From the NCBI GenBank assembly GCA_037389465.1, contig JAZARR010000074.1, forward strand, positions 6,014,001 to 6,078,000: a stretch of 64,000 nucleotides of DNA, given 5' to 3'. Below are positions 38,394 to 52,816 of the stretch, piece by piece; the stretch's first letter is position 1; each line of letters opens with the position of its first letter. The position numbers were made by a program, and so were the translations under genes. Under the pieces are notes generated by a model. It was given only the letters and a program-made list of their open reading frames with translations. It did not search any database and had not been told where the DNA came from. This DNA is from Baylisascaris procyonis. Its lineage: Eukaryota > Nematoda > Chromadorea > Rhabditida > Ascarididae.

Positions 38394-38398
<5 letters not shown>

Positions 38399-38447
<49 letters not shown>
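38399..38447. repeat. (AT)n microsatellite
   Basis: An uninterrupted TA/AT array of about 49 bases, preceded by TTTA-rich DNA. Confidence 0.97.
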
Positions 38448-38449
<2 letters not shown>

Positions 38450-39338
38450 TTGCAGATTTTTGAGAATAGTCGGCTAACTTTAAGTGAAAAGAATTTTTTG
38501 AATGGAAATGCTCCCCTAAACTATAAAAAATGTTGCAAAAGTTTTTTCGCATGAGCTATTATAAGGTCGCTTGAAAATAATTGTGATTAAAAAACTTTTT
38601 TTTCTCGTAAATTTTTTCAAATATTGCATTAGTGCTTACTTATATGATGAAGTTGATGGTCGCAGAGTTAAAATTAATGCGTGATAGGCTCTAAAAGATC
38701 AGTAAAATTGACGTAAAAAATTCCTTTATGATGTTTTCAATGCCGATTGCAAAAATTCAATTGAAGAAGTTCATTTATATGGAGGAAAAAAGTACTAAGG
38801 ATGTCTGAAACGATTGAATTTGATAACTATTGAGGTGATTTCTTTTTTTAAAGCTTAAATCTAACAGCTGCATTGATGCTTGCCTCGAAAAAAATTCATT
38901 CATGCGCTTCAATGGATCTTGGTTTGAAACTTACAGCCTCCCTCAGTAGTACCTATTTTTCGCAGTTTTATAATGGAGAAACGAACGCACAAAGCCGTTT
39001 TGAGGTTAATAATCATTTCATTTTTATGCAAAAATTTTTCATCAATTTTTACACATCTAAAAAACGATGAATATGTTTATTCATTTTACTATGAGCGGAT
39101 TTCTTTATTTCTAATTGATAATTGTTGGCAGAAGACGTGAGAGAAATTAACAACGGCAGTTCAATTTTTTTCTTCTCTTTTTGTGAATTAGCTGAGGGTG
39201 AACGTAAGAGAGGTCGTAATTCGAGATGCATCCAACATTTTATAGACTCAGCACTCCACAAGGAAGTACGCATCATCTTTATAGAACTTTTTCGTTCCTC
39301 ATTTTCACACCGATTGAATTGATTTTTTTTTTCTACAG

Positions 39339-39371
39339 CGCAAACTTGGCACCACTCAACTACTTCAATTA
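39339..39371 (+). other. Possible 33-bp micro-exon
   Basis: It lies between a strong acceptor, TTTTTTTTCTACAG, and a strong donor, GTGAGTTC. In phase 0 it reads RKLGTTQLLQL. In phase 1 the frame instead runs through the donor for about 27 codons to a TGA. Both splice signals are good, but there is no homology to decide. Confidence 0.2.
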
Positions 39372-41292
39372 GTGAGTTCATATCGGCTGTTTTTCATGCT
39401 GTGAGCACTACTTGTAAAAAATGACTAATTTTCATTTTACCGTAGAAATATTTTAGCATAAATGATTTGCTAACATTTGAATATAAAATAATTTGCATAT
39501 TTTTGTGCCTTTTTACGTTCTATATCCTCGAGCAAAAGAATGTTCAAGAATATAATGGAAGCGTTTTTTTTTTTGCAATTTGAGCGCACCATTTTTGACT
39601 ATTTTGCTGTCTTAGTTAATTTTAATGAATTTTTGTAAAATTTTATAAGTAATCCTTTATTCTTTTCTCTTTTCCATTTTCTGACACTTCTTCATTGACT
39701 TCTTTTTTCAATGCATTCACTCTTCGCGTACGCTTGATCCTCACAAATGTAAAGCGCTGCCCAACCTCACTGCCAGCCACTGCCGAATAAAAGTTGCTAT
39801 GGAGTCGTGTCTTTGATTTTGTTGTCTATCCGATGAGAGCATAAACGGGAAGGAATACGATAGGAGCTGATAAAATATGCGTTTAGGCAATGCTGCTCCT
39901 CATAGTAAACCTATCGTATAATTAGCAACTAAAAATGAAATGTGCGGGTTGATGGATTTTTATTTCTTTTGAAATGATCGCTCGTTTAAATATGCTATAA
40001 AAGATTTGCTTTTTTTTCGATCATATATAAAATGCATGAATTTGTTAGGGTAGGCTCACTTTAGCGAAACTGCTGTTGATGAGTGAAGTTGAAGTTTAAT
40101 GTAAGAGAGTACTCCATCTAACGCAATTGCTGCACAAACATATTTCATAGTTTTTTTATAAGATTGATGGTCCCCAATTTGAAAATATTAGATATGCAAA
40201 CATGCCTATACGTATAAACACAGTGGTACATTGATGTATAAAGGCATGACGTTGCATCTAATGAATTTTGCAGATGCAAACTTGCAAGAAAGAAACGCAT
40301 AAAGGTGCAGTCTGCGGTTGCGAAAATTTTCCCGAAGATTGCGTTAGCTAATTGAATCTGAAAACTCATAAATATCATTAGCGTGCTAATCGATCATTAA
40401 GGAAGAGCTCAGCTGACCTGACAACATACCCAACAGGCTTCAGGCTTCATTCGATTCCATCTATGATCACTTCAGTTTGCTTTCTTAATGACAGTCGCGA
40501 AAAAAAAATCAAGCTTTCCCCCTTGTCGCAATTGCATAGTGTGGTAGGCGTGTAAAGCATAGGTTGCAAGCATTGCCTCCCATCTGTTCAATCCTCTATC
40601 ATCGCAGATGGAAAAGGCGCCTAATAGCTTTGCTTAAACGCCGTTTCAAATATTAATCTGAATATCCTCTCTCTTTCCTATAGCTTTTTTTCTTCTTTGA
40701 TCGAATACCTTATTCTCAATTCACTCCCTGAAATAGAAAAGTTTTCACTTATACTTGCATTGAATATCCATTTATTCAGAAAAAAAAAATCGACGATCAG
40801 CAGTATCGAGCGCATTCTGGATTTGAAATCGTTGTTTGCGTATATCCTTTAAGGGGATGACCTGAAAACACAGGTAGTCAATCGTCTGCATTGTTGTTGA
40901 TATGTTCGTTTGTTAAACATATAGCAAGAAGGGTTGTTGACGGGAAAAAAGATGAGAAATATTGTGGGAAATTTTTTCGTATTATTTTCATGATTTGAAT
41001 TGATGCGCCGAAACAATGTATGTGCTTTTTTGTCCATTTGTGCAAAAATTCTTTCAAAATTCTCCATAGTTCAGCGTAAATGCTGAATACCTCTGAGCAA
41101 TCTGAAATTCAGCATTGCTTATATCAATCGGATTGAATGCATCGATACCCTACCCATTGAAGGTAAGGCGGGGGATTTTTCGGGAATATATATGTAGAGT
41201 AGACAATTAAAAAATACTCAAGAAACAGACGACCAACAATAACATTCAGCTGGTTAATTACTTCGTCGGCTCTTTCGACTTAAATCGCTTAT

Positions 41293-41305
41293 GGGGGGGG
41301 GGGGG
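41293..41305 (+). repeat. Poly-G tract (13 G)
   Basis: An isolated G homopolymer in AT-rich DNA. Confidence 0.9.
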
Positions 41306-41444
41306 CATAACTTGAAAGAGCTAAGTTAGGTGAATAACACTTTCGATTTTCCAATCCTGTGTGAAGCACACTTCGATGAATATAAAGCTCGAGAATTTCG
41401 TCTACTGAGAAGCATTCTTGAATTAATGTGGTTGAAATTCTAAC

Positions 41445-41473
41445 TCATTGTGAGCTGTCACAGCTCACAATGA
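41445..41473. repeat. Perfect 13-bp hairpin with 3-base loop
   Basis: TCATTGTGAGCTG, loop TCA, then the exact complement CAGCTCACAATGA. It is not followed by a T run typical of a short-RNA terminator, and no gene abuts it. Confidence 0.93.
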
Positions 41474-41648
41474 TTAAATTGTAAGAAGCGGATTCATTAG
41501 TTAATCGGTCATGTTACTCTTTAATTCCGTCTTAGTCAAACTCTTACCTATTCATGGTATGAAATTTCTATATTTGCTGCGGAATTTTCGTTTCGTTTAG
41601 CTCATATAAGAATCATTGTTTTATCGTATTAGTTGCCATAAACGACAG

Positions 41649-41715
41649 CTGGTTAGCATTGAACGCGGCTAGCTGCCAGCGGGAACAGTGCCGAACGAAC
41701 AACGCATCAATGTTT
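41649..41715 (+). other. Exon-like segment
   Basis: After an AG at 41648 (AAACGACAG), 22 codons are open in one frame only: WLALNAASCQREQCRTNNAS then MF. They end at a strong donor, GTATGTGTG. The segment is richer in G and C than its flanks. The acceptor lacks a good pyrimidine tract. Confidence 0.25.
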
Positions 41716-43156
41716 GTATGTGTGCTTTAATTCTCTATTTGGCGCCGCTTTTTGTCGATACACTATACAGGCTTATTGTAGCGATGTGCTGTCTGCTGAG
41801 AAAACCGCTATCATCATCTTTTGATATTCATGAAAAAATTCCAACTTCTTCATATTTAAATTCAATTGTTTTAGTGAAATTTTATAGGTTTTAATATTGC
41901 TATTGCACGCTATCGAATCATTACATCTCTTTGTTATAATTTATAGGTGCTTGTGTATTTGCTTGATTGTCTGTATATGTCGACACGTCAGAAATTGTCT
42001 TGCAATTTAATCATCTTAAAAAAAATTTTTAGCTTCATTCCGCAATGCCTTTTTCAATTCTGCTCGTGTATTCATCAAAATCTTTGAAGCGAATTTTCAT
42101 GTCTCTAAGCTACAATTTAAAATTTTCGGGTTGTATCATATAAACTAGCGTATAATTTAGCTTGACGTACGCTTTATGAGTACTCAAAATTCACCTCGCT
42201 GTATTAGGAGTAATTCGCTAAAAACTTTAAAATCTCGCTATTGTATATGCGAAACACATCTGATCCGGTTTAGCGCATCATCTCAGGGGCGTAGTTCTTT
42301 GAGAACGAGGAAGGTTAACGCATAACTAAGTGCCATGCAAGGAAAGGATCATGTTATTTCATTGATGTCATGTTTTTTTCACTTAACTTATCTCTTAAAT
42401 AGTTCTATACTACTATTGAATATTTAAATACCTAAATATTTAGGTACTTAAATACTTAAGTGCTCATAACTAATAAAAATTATTTTCTATCTCATTTTCA
42501 CAGTTTTTTCATATATTTGTTCATGTTTTCAAATTGGCACTATTTAATTGAATAAACAATGAACTAAGAAACTAAGAAGCAACATTGAATTGTTGACCTT
42601 TAATATTGCTTCTTTGATAAATACACATTGTTGTGTCAATATTGTCGTTTTTTTTTTGGATCCTCATGCACATGTATGCCATTCATAAATAGAGCGCTTG
42701 TTTTTTTTTTTTTGCAGTTCTTGGCAACGTGCCGAATAATTCACCTTAAGGAACTTTACTGGATTTGCCTTGAATGTATTATTAATACTGAGCAATCTTG
42801 ATGCTTCCTTGTATATGAGTTCTTCAATTAAGGATTTGAGGAAAAAATCATAGATAGGCTAATCCAAAACTATTTCATTTGATTCAATACATAGGAAATT
42901 TTCTGCCATTATTTCTTAGTGCAAATGGAGACTCCATTTTTCATCTTTCCACCTACCGTTCTTGCAAAGATCTATCAAAAAAAAAGTAAATAAATGGAAG
43001 AATTATACCGGCGTAGATGATGCAGGCCATCAACTCGTGAGGATGACAAGGAAAGGTAGAAAGGATGAGAGATCGGAAATACAAAAAAAATTGAATAATT
43101 TTCCCCAGAAAATTTAGAAGAAAATTTTGGAAAATTCTTTCCACTAGCCTCTTCAG

Positions 43157-43494
43157 CTGAATCATTTCTCTCTTTCGCACTAATTTTTTTTTCTCCAATG
43201 AAAAATATTCACTTCAACGAAATGATAGTTTATTGTTGCCGTTCATATATTCGGATACCCCTCGAAAAGATAACAAGCGGAATATACGCTAAGGGATGTG
43301 GTGAAGCATTGCATTTTGTAGTGGAAGCAGTGTTCGTTATTGATGCGATGTGCATTCATTTTTTTCTTTTCTTTTTGCAATCGTTACGTTCGGTGATCGG
43401 TTGGTCTGAGTTTGCGTTCACATTAAGCACGTTGGCTATCATCGATGTCACGTTCACTGTCTATCAACTTGCAAATGCTCATCGCGTAACCTAA
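43157..43494 (+). CDS. Candidate membrane-protein exon or small gene
   Basis: An acceptor, CTAGCCTCTTCAG, ends at 43156. One frame is then open for about 112 codons to a TAA, with balanced codon use and more G and C than the flanks. The first ATG is at 43198, giving a 98-residue product if the acceptor is trans-spliced. Alternatively the whole segment is the last exon of a larger gene entered in phase 1. Two hydrophobic stretches are visible: VVEAVFVIDAMCIHFFLFFL, and a weaker one around FAFTLSTLAIIDVTF. Together they suggest a two-pass membrane protein. I recognise no family. In DNA of this composition an ORF this long can occur by chance a few times per window, so the splice acceptor and codon use are the main support. 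Confidence 0.35.
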
Positions 43495-45940
<2,446 letters not shown>

Positions 45941-46421
45941 TATTGCAATTGTTGCATAAATTTTAGAAGTATTTTGGAATTTTTTAGTAATTATTCCTTA
46001 AAGTATATCTGAAATGACGCATTCAGTTCCTCGCAGAAGCATCGATTCAATCGTTGCAATTCAGGATAATCTACTAGAAGCCAGAAATATGGCACATATC
46101 TGGATTTATTTGATTTGTTTTTGAAGCAATGAAAAGGTTAGGGGATTTCTGAAAAAATGCGGGAAGTAAGCAATAATGGAAATTTTTAATTTCTAATGCA
46201 AGCTTTGAATGGAATCACGTAAGATTTAGCATACGGCTCTAAAAAGTGGCCAATTAAATTAATAGAGCACTCTTTGTCATTAAAAACTATGTGAAAAAAT
46301 ACCATTTACCATTTAAGATGTTTGCTAGTCATTTCTCTTTTTTTTTGAAGCACTTCCATAGGTAATTGTATTGTTGTTAATTGCTGACTTAGTTGAGTAA
46401 ATTCGAAAATAAAAAGAATAA

Positions 46422-46691
46422 ATGATAAGCGGAAATGCATTTGCAACAAGGAAAAGCATCCGTCTTGATCTAATGATTGTGATTAAAGCGTCGATTAGAA
46501 GCTTCTTCGCGCTCTTCTCTATCATGCGTCCCCTAGGAGATCAGGATCTCTTATATAGCTCAGTTGATAATCCGTCCAACTTTCATAGCTCGTTTTTTTC
46601 TCACTCATTTGATAGTGAAGAGATATGTAAAACTTCTTTTCGTGCAAGTATTAAGTCTAGGCCCATTATTCTTTGTCTCTGTCTGATGTGA
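46422..46691 (+). other. 89-codon ORF with coding-like composition
   Basis: It has a true ATG start and even codon choice (for example RPLGDQDLLYSSVDNPSNF). No acceptor lies close upstream and no homology is evident. A 117-codon ORF on the opposite strand starts just beyond (46666-47019), so neither can be preferred. Unknown; possibly chance. Confidence 0.2.
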
Positions 46692-47330
46692 ATAGAACCG
46701 AATTAAAAATTTGAAAATATTCTAGCACATATTTCAGCTTTAACTGGTGTATGCACACTATTTGATAGAAATATAGAGGAAACAATTCACTCGATAATAA
46801 ATTGTACCTTAAAGTCGGGAAAATGATAAGTGCTCTTCGTTTAGAATTCGTAAAATTCATAAGTTCATCCTGCTGCATCCATAGCATGGCGTTACTCGCG
46901 ATTATTCGATAATTTGACTTATATTTCAATAAACCTGCAGAAGTGAAATACCTTCCGGATCCGTTTCGCGTTGTAGTCGCATTATTCAGCGAAGCGTTTG
47001 AAATCTTTCGTGCATGCATTGATGAAGCTGAAATAACGCCTCGTTGATAGGTTGAAATATTGTTAAGGCCACATCAGAGATTTTCCTCTAGCAGCTAAAT
47101 AGCAATTTCCGGTTGAGCAATTTCTATAAAGCGCTTCTTATTCTTTGAAGGGCTCTTCTGTTTCAAAATATACTCGTAGTGATTTAAAATATTCGATTGA
47201 TATACTAACTTCTACTGCCTACAATAATGCGTTTTTACCCATGAATTGCCTTCTATCGGTAGCCGCTCGCATAAGCAAAATGCAAAATTTGGGAAACTTT
47301 TTTTCTCACTTGAACAATTTTTCGATGTGA

Positions 47331-50300
47331 ATTTTATAATAGAAAAAAACACATTTGATTTTGTTTCTTTTGAAACATATTGAAATTATTCTCTCTTCTC
47401 GTCTTTTTTTTTTTCAACAGCAGAAATTTTCCTTCTAACTTTCTTGGCCAAATTGATTTCTTCAAAAATCAGATGAATTTTTCTAGATCACCTTAACGAA
47501 TCCTAATGTCGCTTTCTCAGTATCTCTTCCGCTTTAACGCGCTAATAATTCGATAATAATGAGGTACTTCAATATGGTTTATTATTAAAACGGATGAGGA
47601 TCGTCACAAAATCCCAAGAAAAAAGGAAGCAAAAAAAATTTATTTTCTGGGAAGGACTCGAAAGAGCAATAAAGGCGAATAGATAGGCGTCTAGCGCATA
47701 ACATTCATTCCTATGTCGCATCATAACAATCGCTCAAATATTCGAGCATCTTAAGGAGCGTATTGAAGCAACTTCCTTATAAATATTAGTGCGACATTCT
47801 TTTTGGCTTTTTTTTTCGTTTTTTTTCTTAAAGCTTCATATGTCACTGAATAATAATAAGTATACTTATACATTTTTCCATGATTGTATTTGAATCAAAC
47901 TACGAACCAGTGATAGATCACTGATACGTATAGATATTCCCCAAATAAATTATATTATTGCTGAATTTTCATTCTCTCGCCTGAGTAATTGAATTGATTT
48001 GATTTAAATTATTTTTGAGTCTTTATGATAGGCATATATGTGGCATTTATTTTATGTGTTTCATATACATTGCCAATAAGATATACATTGAATTAGATAT
48101 ACTTTGTGATTAGACGAGAATGAATAACACGCCTATTCGATGTATCAGGGAACATTCGTTTTTCATCATCAATTCATAAGTAAATAGATGATTATTTCTT
48201 TCTTTGAATATTGCCAAAACTAATTGGTAATGGAAGGTTGTTTGTGATTTTAAGATTTGAATACGACGTTAAGTATAATATTGAAAGACGGATTTGATAT
48301 GTTTAACATTGATGCAAATTTATTCGCTTATCGAATGTCCATGAAGTGTATTATAGTCTTTGAATTATTTCTGGAGCCATTTTGAGGTGATATTCGATTG
48401 TCTCCCATCGAATGATTTTGAGAAGGAAGATTTTGGCTTTTTCAAAAATTTCCTCATTGCGTCAAGAATTTTGCCGTTAAATTTACGAGACGGCTATAAA
48501 AGGGTAGAAAATCTATGCTCATTTCACTTCTAAATTTAGCCTAGCCGAAGAATACAGTCAATAGGGATTATTTTAAGAAAACGAAACATAACGAGACAAT
48601 TTCACAATTGCTTTATAACTAAACTTTTAATTATTAGAGAAATTGGAGATTTAAATGAACAGGATGTTAGAGATATATGAGTAATGATAACGAAGGTATC
48701 AGTTTATTTCATCCGCGTTGTTTTGTTTGTATTTCTTCCGGAATTTATATGCATTGCAAATGAAGTATTTTGTTCAAATTTGTCATTCAACTTTGAACAG
48801 CATAGGGAATATTATAAATTTCCCGAGATTTTTTTATTAAGAAGGAGGATTATTATGAGATTTTGAGCCGATCGTTATTTTCACGTTCGGAATTTTAGCT
48901 ATCTGTATTAATGATATTTTAATTATGTAAAGTTAATTTATTTTAATGAGGTGATGTATCGTAGGCTAGCTCAGCAAAGAGAATGAAAGCTATAAGCTAT
49001 GGTAATCATTGAAGGAAAAATACTCGCTCGTGACCAATAGTCTTATCTATATAGCACAATTCATTAGAAGTGAACATTTATTCGAGAGATGTTTTAAAAA
49101 TATTTAATATATTTATATTTAAATAAATATTCGCATTTATATTTCTATATTTGAATAAATTTTCCGTGAATTAGTTTGTTTTGTTGCGTTTAGCGTCTAA
49201 TGAAGTTAGGCTCATTATGTTTTTCCTCTAAAATTATCTAAACCATTCGATGCGTTGTGGGATTTGATCAAATTTAATGCGATTCTTGCAACCGTCTAAC
49301 GCTCACGAAAAGGGAGCTTAATTGCTTCAAAGTAACGTCAAATAAGCAAATTGCCGTCTGGAAGAGTTTTTATTGTCTCCTTAGGCTAAACGAACTATCG
49401 TTTCTGAATTTTACAACAGCAAAGATAAGCAAAAAGGACGAGACCGCTTGGAAATTACTATTTTTTTTTTACAACGAAAAATTTCAATTAGATATTCATC
49501 AGTGTGAATCAATTATAGCTACATTCGAGTAGAATTCAATGCAATTCCTAGAAAATAGTGATATCTGTCGCTTGTTTCTCGATATTTTTATGGAGATAAA
49601 GAAATGAAATTGTGAATTATTTTAAATTCCTTGCTACATGAGAATTCCTTCCATTGGTTATCACGTTAATGCTCTTCGATATAATAATAACGCTCTTAAA
49701 CATATGAATCATCGAGTGATTCGCTTTAAAAACGCTTATCTGTTTTCCAGAAGCATTTGCACGCTTAAAATTTCCTGAATTAAAAGTGTAATCCATAAAA
49801 TTAAATCATAAAATATGGAGAATGGCAATTTTTTTGGAGAGTATAATATCGCCAGCGTAGCAATTTTCATTCTCTTAACACAATCACGCTCAGTGTATAT
49901 TTGTTGCTAAATGACAGTAAAGTGCAAAATGCTTCCTTCATTTACCAAAATTTTTCCGCTTCCGTGGAAATAAGTCTTCATTACAGAAACAATCAATGTG
50001 CATTATGTGCTTGTCATCGGAGAAGATGTACTGAGATTGTGTTTACTTGTGTTCTTTAGCTTTTCCTTGCCACTATACAATTGACCAAATGTCAGTTCGC
50101 TGACCAATCGTCTTGTTTACAATAGATTTGTTGCACTCATCCACATCTCTACATCAAAAACTCTTTTCCGCTTATCGAGATTTATATTCTCGTTGACCTT
50201 AGCTTTTAGCACTACAATGACAAGCAAACTATCGTATTTCGCGCTTATTTCGATGAGTTGAACATTCGATAGATACAAAACGATCGCGAGATTAACGATT

Positions 50301-52250
50301 AGAACTTGAATGATCGTTCATTATAGATCTTTTCTAATAATATTTATTGTTCATTAAAAGTTTCCTCTCTATCACTGATGATAAATAGACCTAATTTTTG
50401 AGAATTTTAAACCTACCAGGCTTATTTAGTTCTCTTCGATGTTTTTATCGTGCTAGCTGTAAAATTCTCTTGTCTCTCAGCACTTATTCTAACTGAAATT
50501 TATTAATGAATATGCGAAACAATAAAATATGCAAATTTGCTCATAGCAATTGCGTTAAGGGAGAAATACATTGCAAAAAAAAAAGCATTTTTTTGCAGAA
50601 TTTATATTGCTTTGCAAATTAGATCTACTTTGCAATAGATCATGAAGTTTCATAAAAAAATTTTCAATAGTATACTATGGGTTGTGGGCTTTACTTTCTT
50701 TTGAATGAAACGTATCGCTATCGTATTTCAGAATTTTACAGTTATATGATTTTTGATTTTGAATTTTTCATTTCTTTTCACAAAACTTTTTCATTTCTTT
50801 TCAAATCTATATATAATATCATTTTTCTGTCATTACTGCACATTATTTCGATGATCATATTTGTTTTTTTGTTGCAATTTTTAGATTTTTTCTCTGTTGT
50901 TATCCATTTCTTTCAAAGAAACGCTTCATATGGACAGTCACTCTTTACTATTAGTAGACTATTTCTGAGAGAGCAAATAGTATAAGGAAGTGTATTTTGG
51001 CGCCGACAAGACTCGTTAGAGTGAAAGGATCACACATACACATCATTACTCATCGTCACTACCAAATGTTCATAAGTGTTTTCGATGTCTAGCATACGCT
51101 TTCGTTTTTGATTCTCGATTAGAATTTTTTTTTTCACTTTAGTTAACCGCTTCATATCTACTAATTGTTAGCTGATTGCCATTTCCCTTAACACTGGGGA
51201 ACTTTACATCAGGTGTAAAGCTGCTTAATTAATACATTCGAAGGAATTTCTCGTCTCACGCATATTAGATATGCTGTTTTCGAAATAGGTACAACACTGA
51301 GTTGGCTAATAAGTATTGAAGGATTCTGACTAAATTTTCAATTGAGAACAAACTAATTTGAACAGCGATCGTTATATTCGACTCCATATGATTGCTGTTT
51401 CCTATAGATTATGTGGGAATTTTATTTTTTATTTTTTGGAGAGCATTCAACAATCAATAAGATTAGTAATCATAGGGTTCTTTTATAGGTAGTGAAGTGA
51501 CACCTATATTATAGATTTTAAGCGATACGATGAAATGAGTTAGTGAGGTGCCATTCAGTGCGGAATAATTTAACGATCAGAGGCAAAATAATTTTTATTT
51601 TTCACCTCAACGAATGTCGAATAGAGCGCAATTGAGAACGGCGCCAAATGTAGAGTGATTCTTTAGCGTATGGCGCCATGCAAGTGCTCCACCTAGGGCA
51701 GTGTAATCATTGCCATCTCATGCGTTAAACTCACTATATAACACATGTCTTTGATATATTTAGCGGCACTAAAATTGCTACATAATTGTGTTATATTTTT
51801 TTTATAAAATTCATATAAAAATACGTCTGAATCGTTTTATAATTTCGTAGAATTTTATTTATAGTACGAGAAATGCAATAGAATATGACATTTTATAGTA
51901 GCAGTATTCATATTCATTAAATTTATAATCGAATAATGAGTAAAATTGTTGTAATGCTAGCCTCAGTTATTATTATAATATCAAAAGTGATCAGGTTTTA
52001 ACGTGCCTAAAACCTATATGTTGATTGCCGCTGAATCTAAAAAATTTATTTTCCATGCGTCATCTCGTCGAATAGCTAAGTCAGCTTCAGATTGAAAGAA
52101 TTCCGATTGTTCTAGTTCGACGTTATTGAAGTTGAACTTTTCGACAATAATTAAACGACATGCTAGAATGTTGAATAATTGTAGAGAATGTTGCCAAGTG
52201 AATGCATAAATTTGTAAAAACTGAAAAAAACGGCAATTTTAAAAGTTGCG
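47331..52250. other. AT-rich gene-poor region
   Basis: No ORF with splice support and no repeat of note. T-rich homopolymers throughout. Confidence 0.5.
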
Positions 52251-52269
52251 ATATTATTCCTAATAAAAT

Positions 52270-52303
52270 GGGGGATGGGGGGGGGGGGAAGGGAGGGGAG
52301 GGG
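52270..52303 (+). repeat. G-rich tract with G-quadruplex pattern
   Basis: A G4 run, a G12 run, then G3, G4 and G4 separated by one or two A or AT bases, in AT-rich DNA with no gene nearby. Confidence 0.9.
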
Positions 52304-52747
52304 CATTTCGGTGAGACTAACCGTGAATCGATGAGATGATGAGCCGAGTTGTCAAATCTGTTTATTTAGTGCCTTATTTCAACGGTGATTCAAAATGACT
52401 CATTCGTTCAACAATTTAAGATGCGCTTAAAGAAGCCATTTCAACTTTTTTGCGTGTTCTTCACGTACAAAGTTAATCTTATCTCTCGTAAATCAACTCA
52501 TCTTTCCTAATTCCAGTAAATCCACTTTTGTAATATTCGTTCGTTGCAATTGCTGAAATTCGCATATTCTAGTCAATATCTACCCATCCTGAGAAAATGC
52601 AGCTGATTAGAAATTATAAATACTTGTGAGCGAAAGGTTTTCCATTCGAAAATTTGCAATATTTAAGTTTTTGGAATATTGGCGTAGTTTCTATCAATCG
52701 ATTTAGACGATCAATTTTCACGTTAGTCGATGGAATAGACCTGCTTC

Positions 52748-52751
<4 letters not shown>

Positions 52752-52814
<63 letters not shown>
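52752..52814. repeat. (AT)n microsatellite
   Basis: An uninterrupted AT array of about 63 bases. Confidence 0.97.

Positions 52815-52816
<2 letters not shown>

Noticed and set aside
38640..38690. Minus-strand 51-bp segment with good acceptor and donor
   Set aside because: No neighbouring minus-strand exon or homology. A single short segment with splice-like ends is expected by chance in a window this size.
46552..46600. TAGCTCAGTTG, resembling a tRNA D-arm
   Set aside because: No acceptor stem, anticodon arm or T-arm (GTTCRA) can be built around it.
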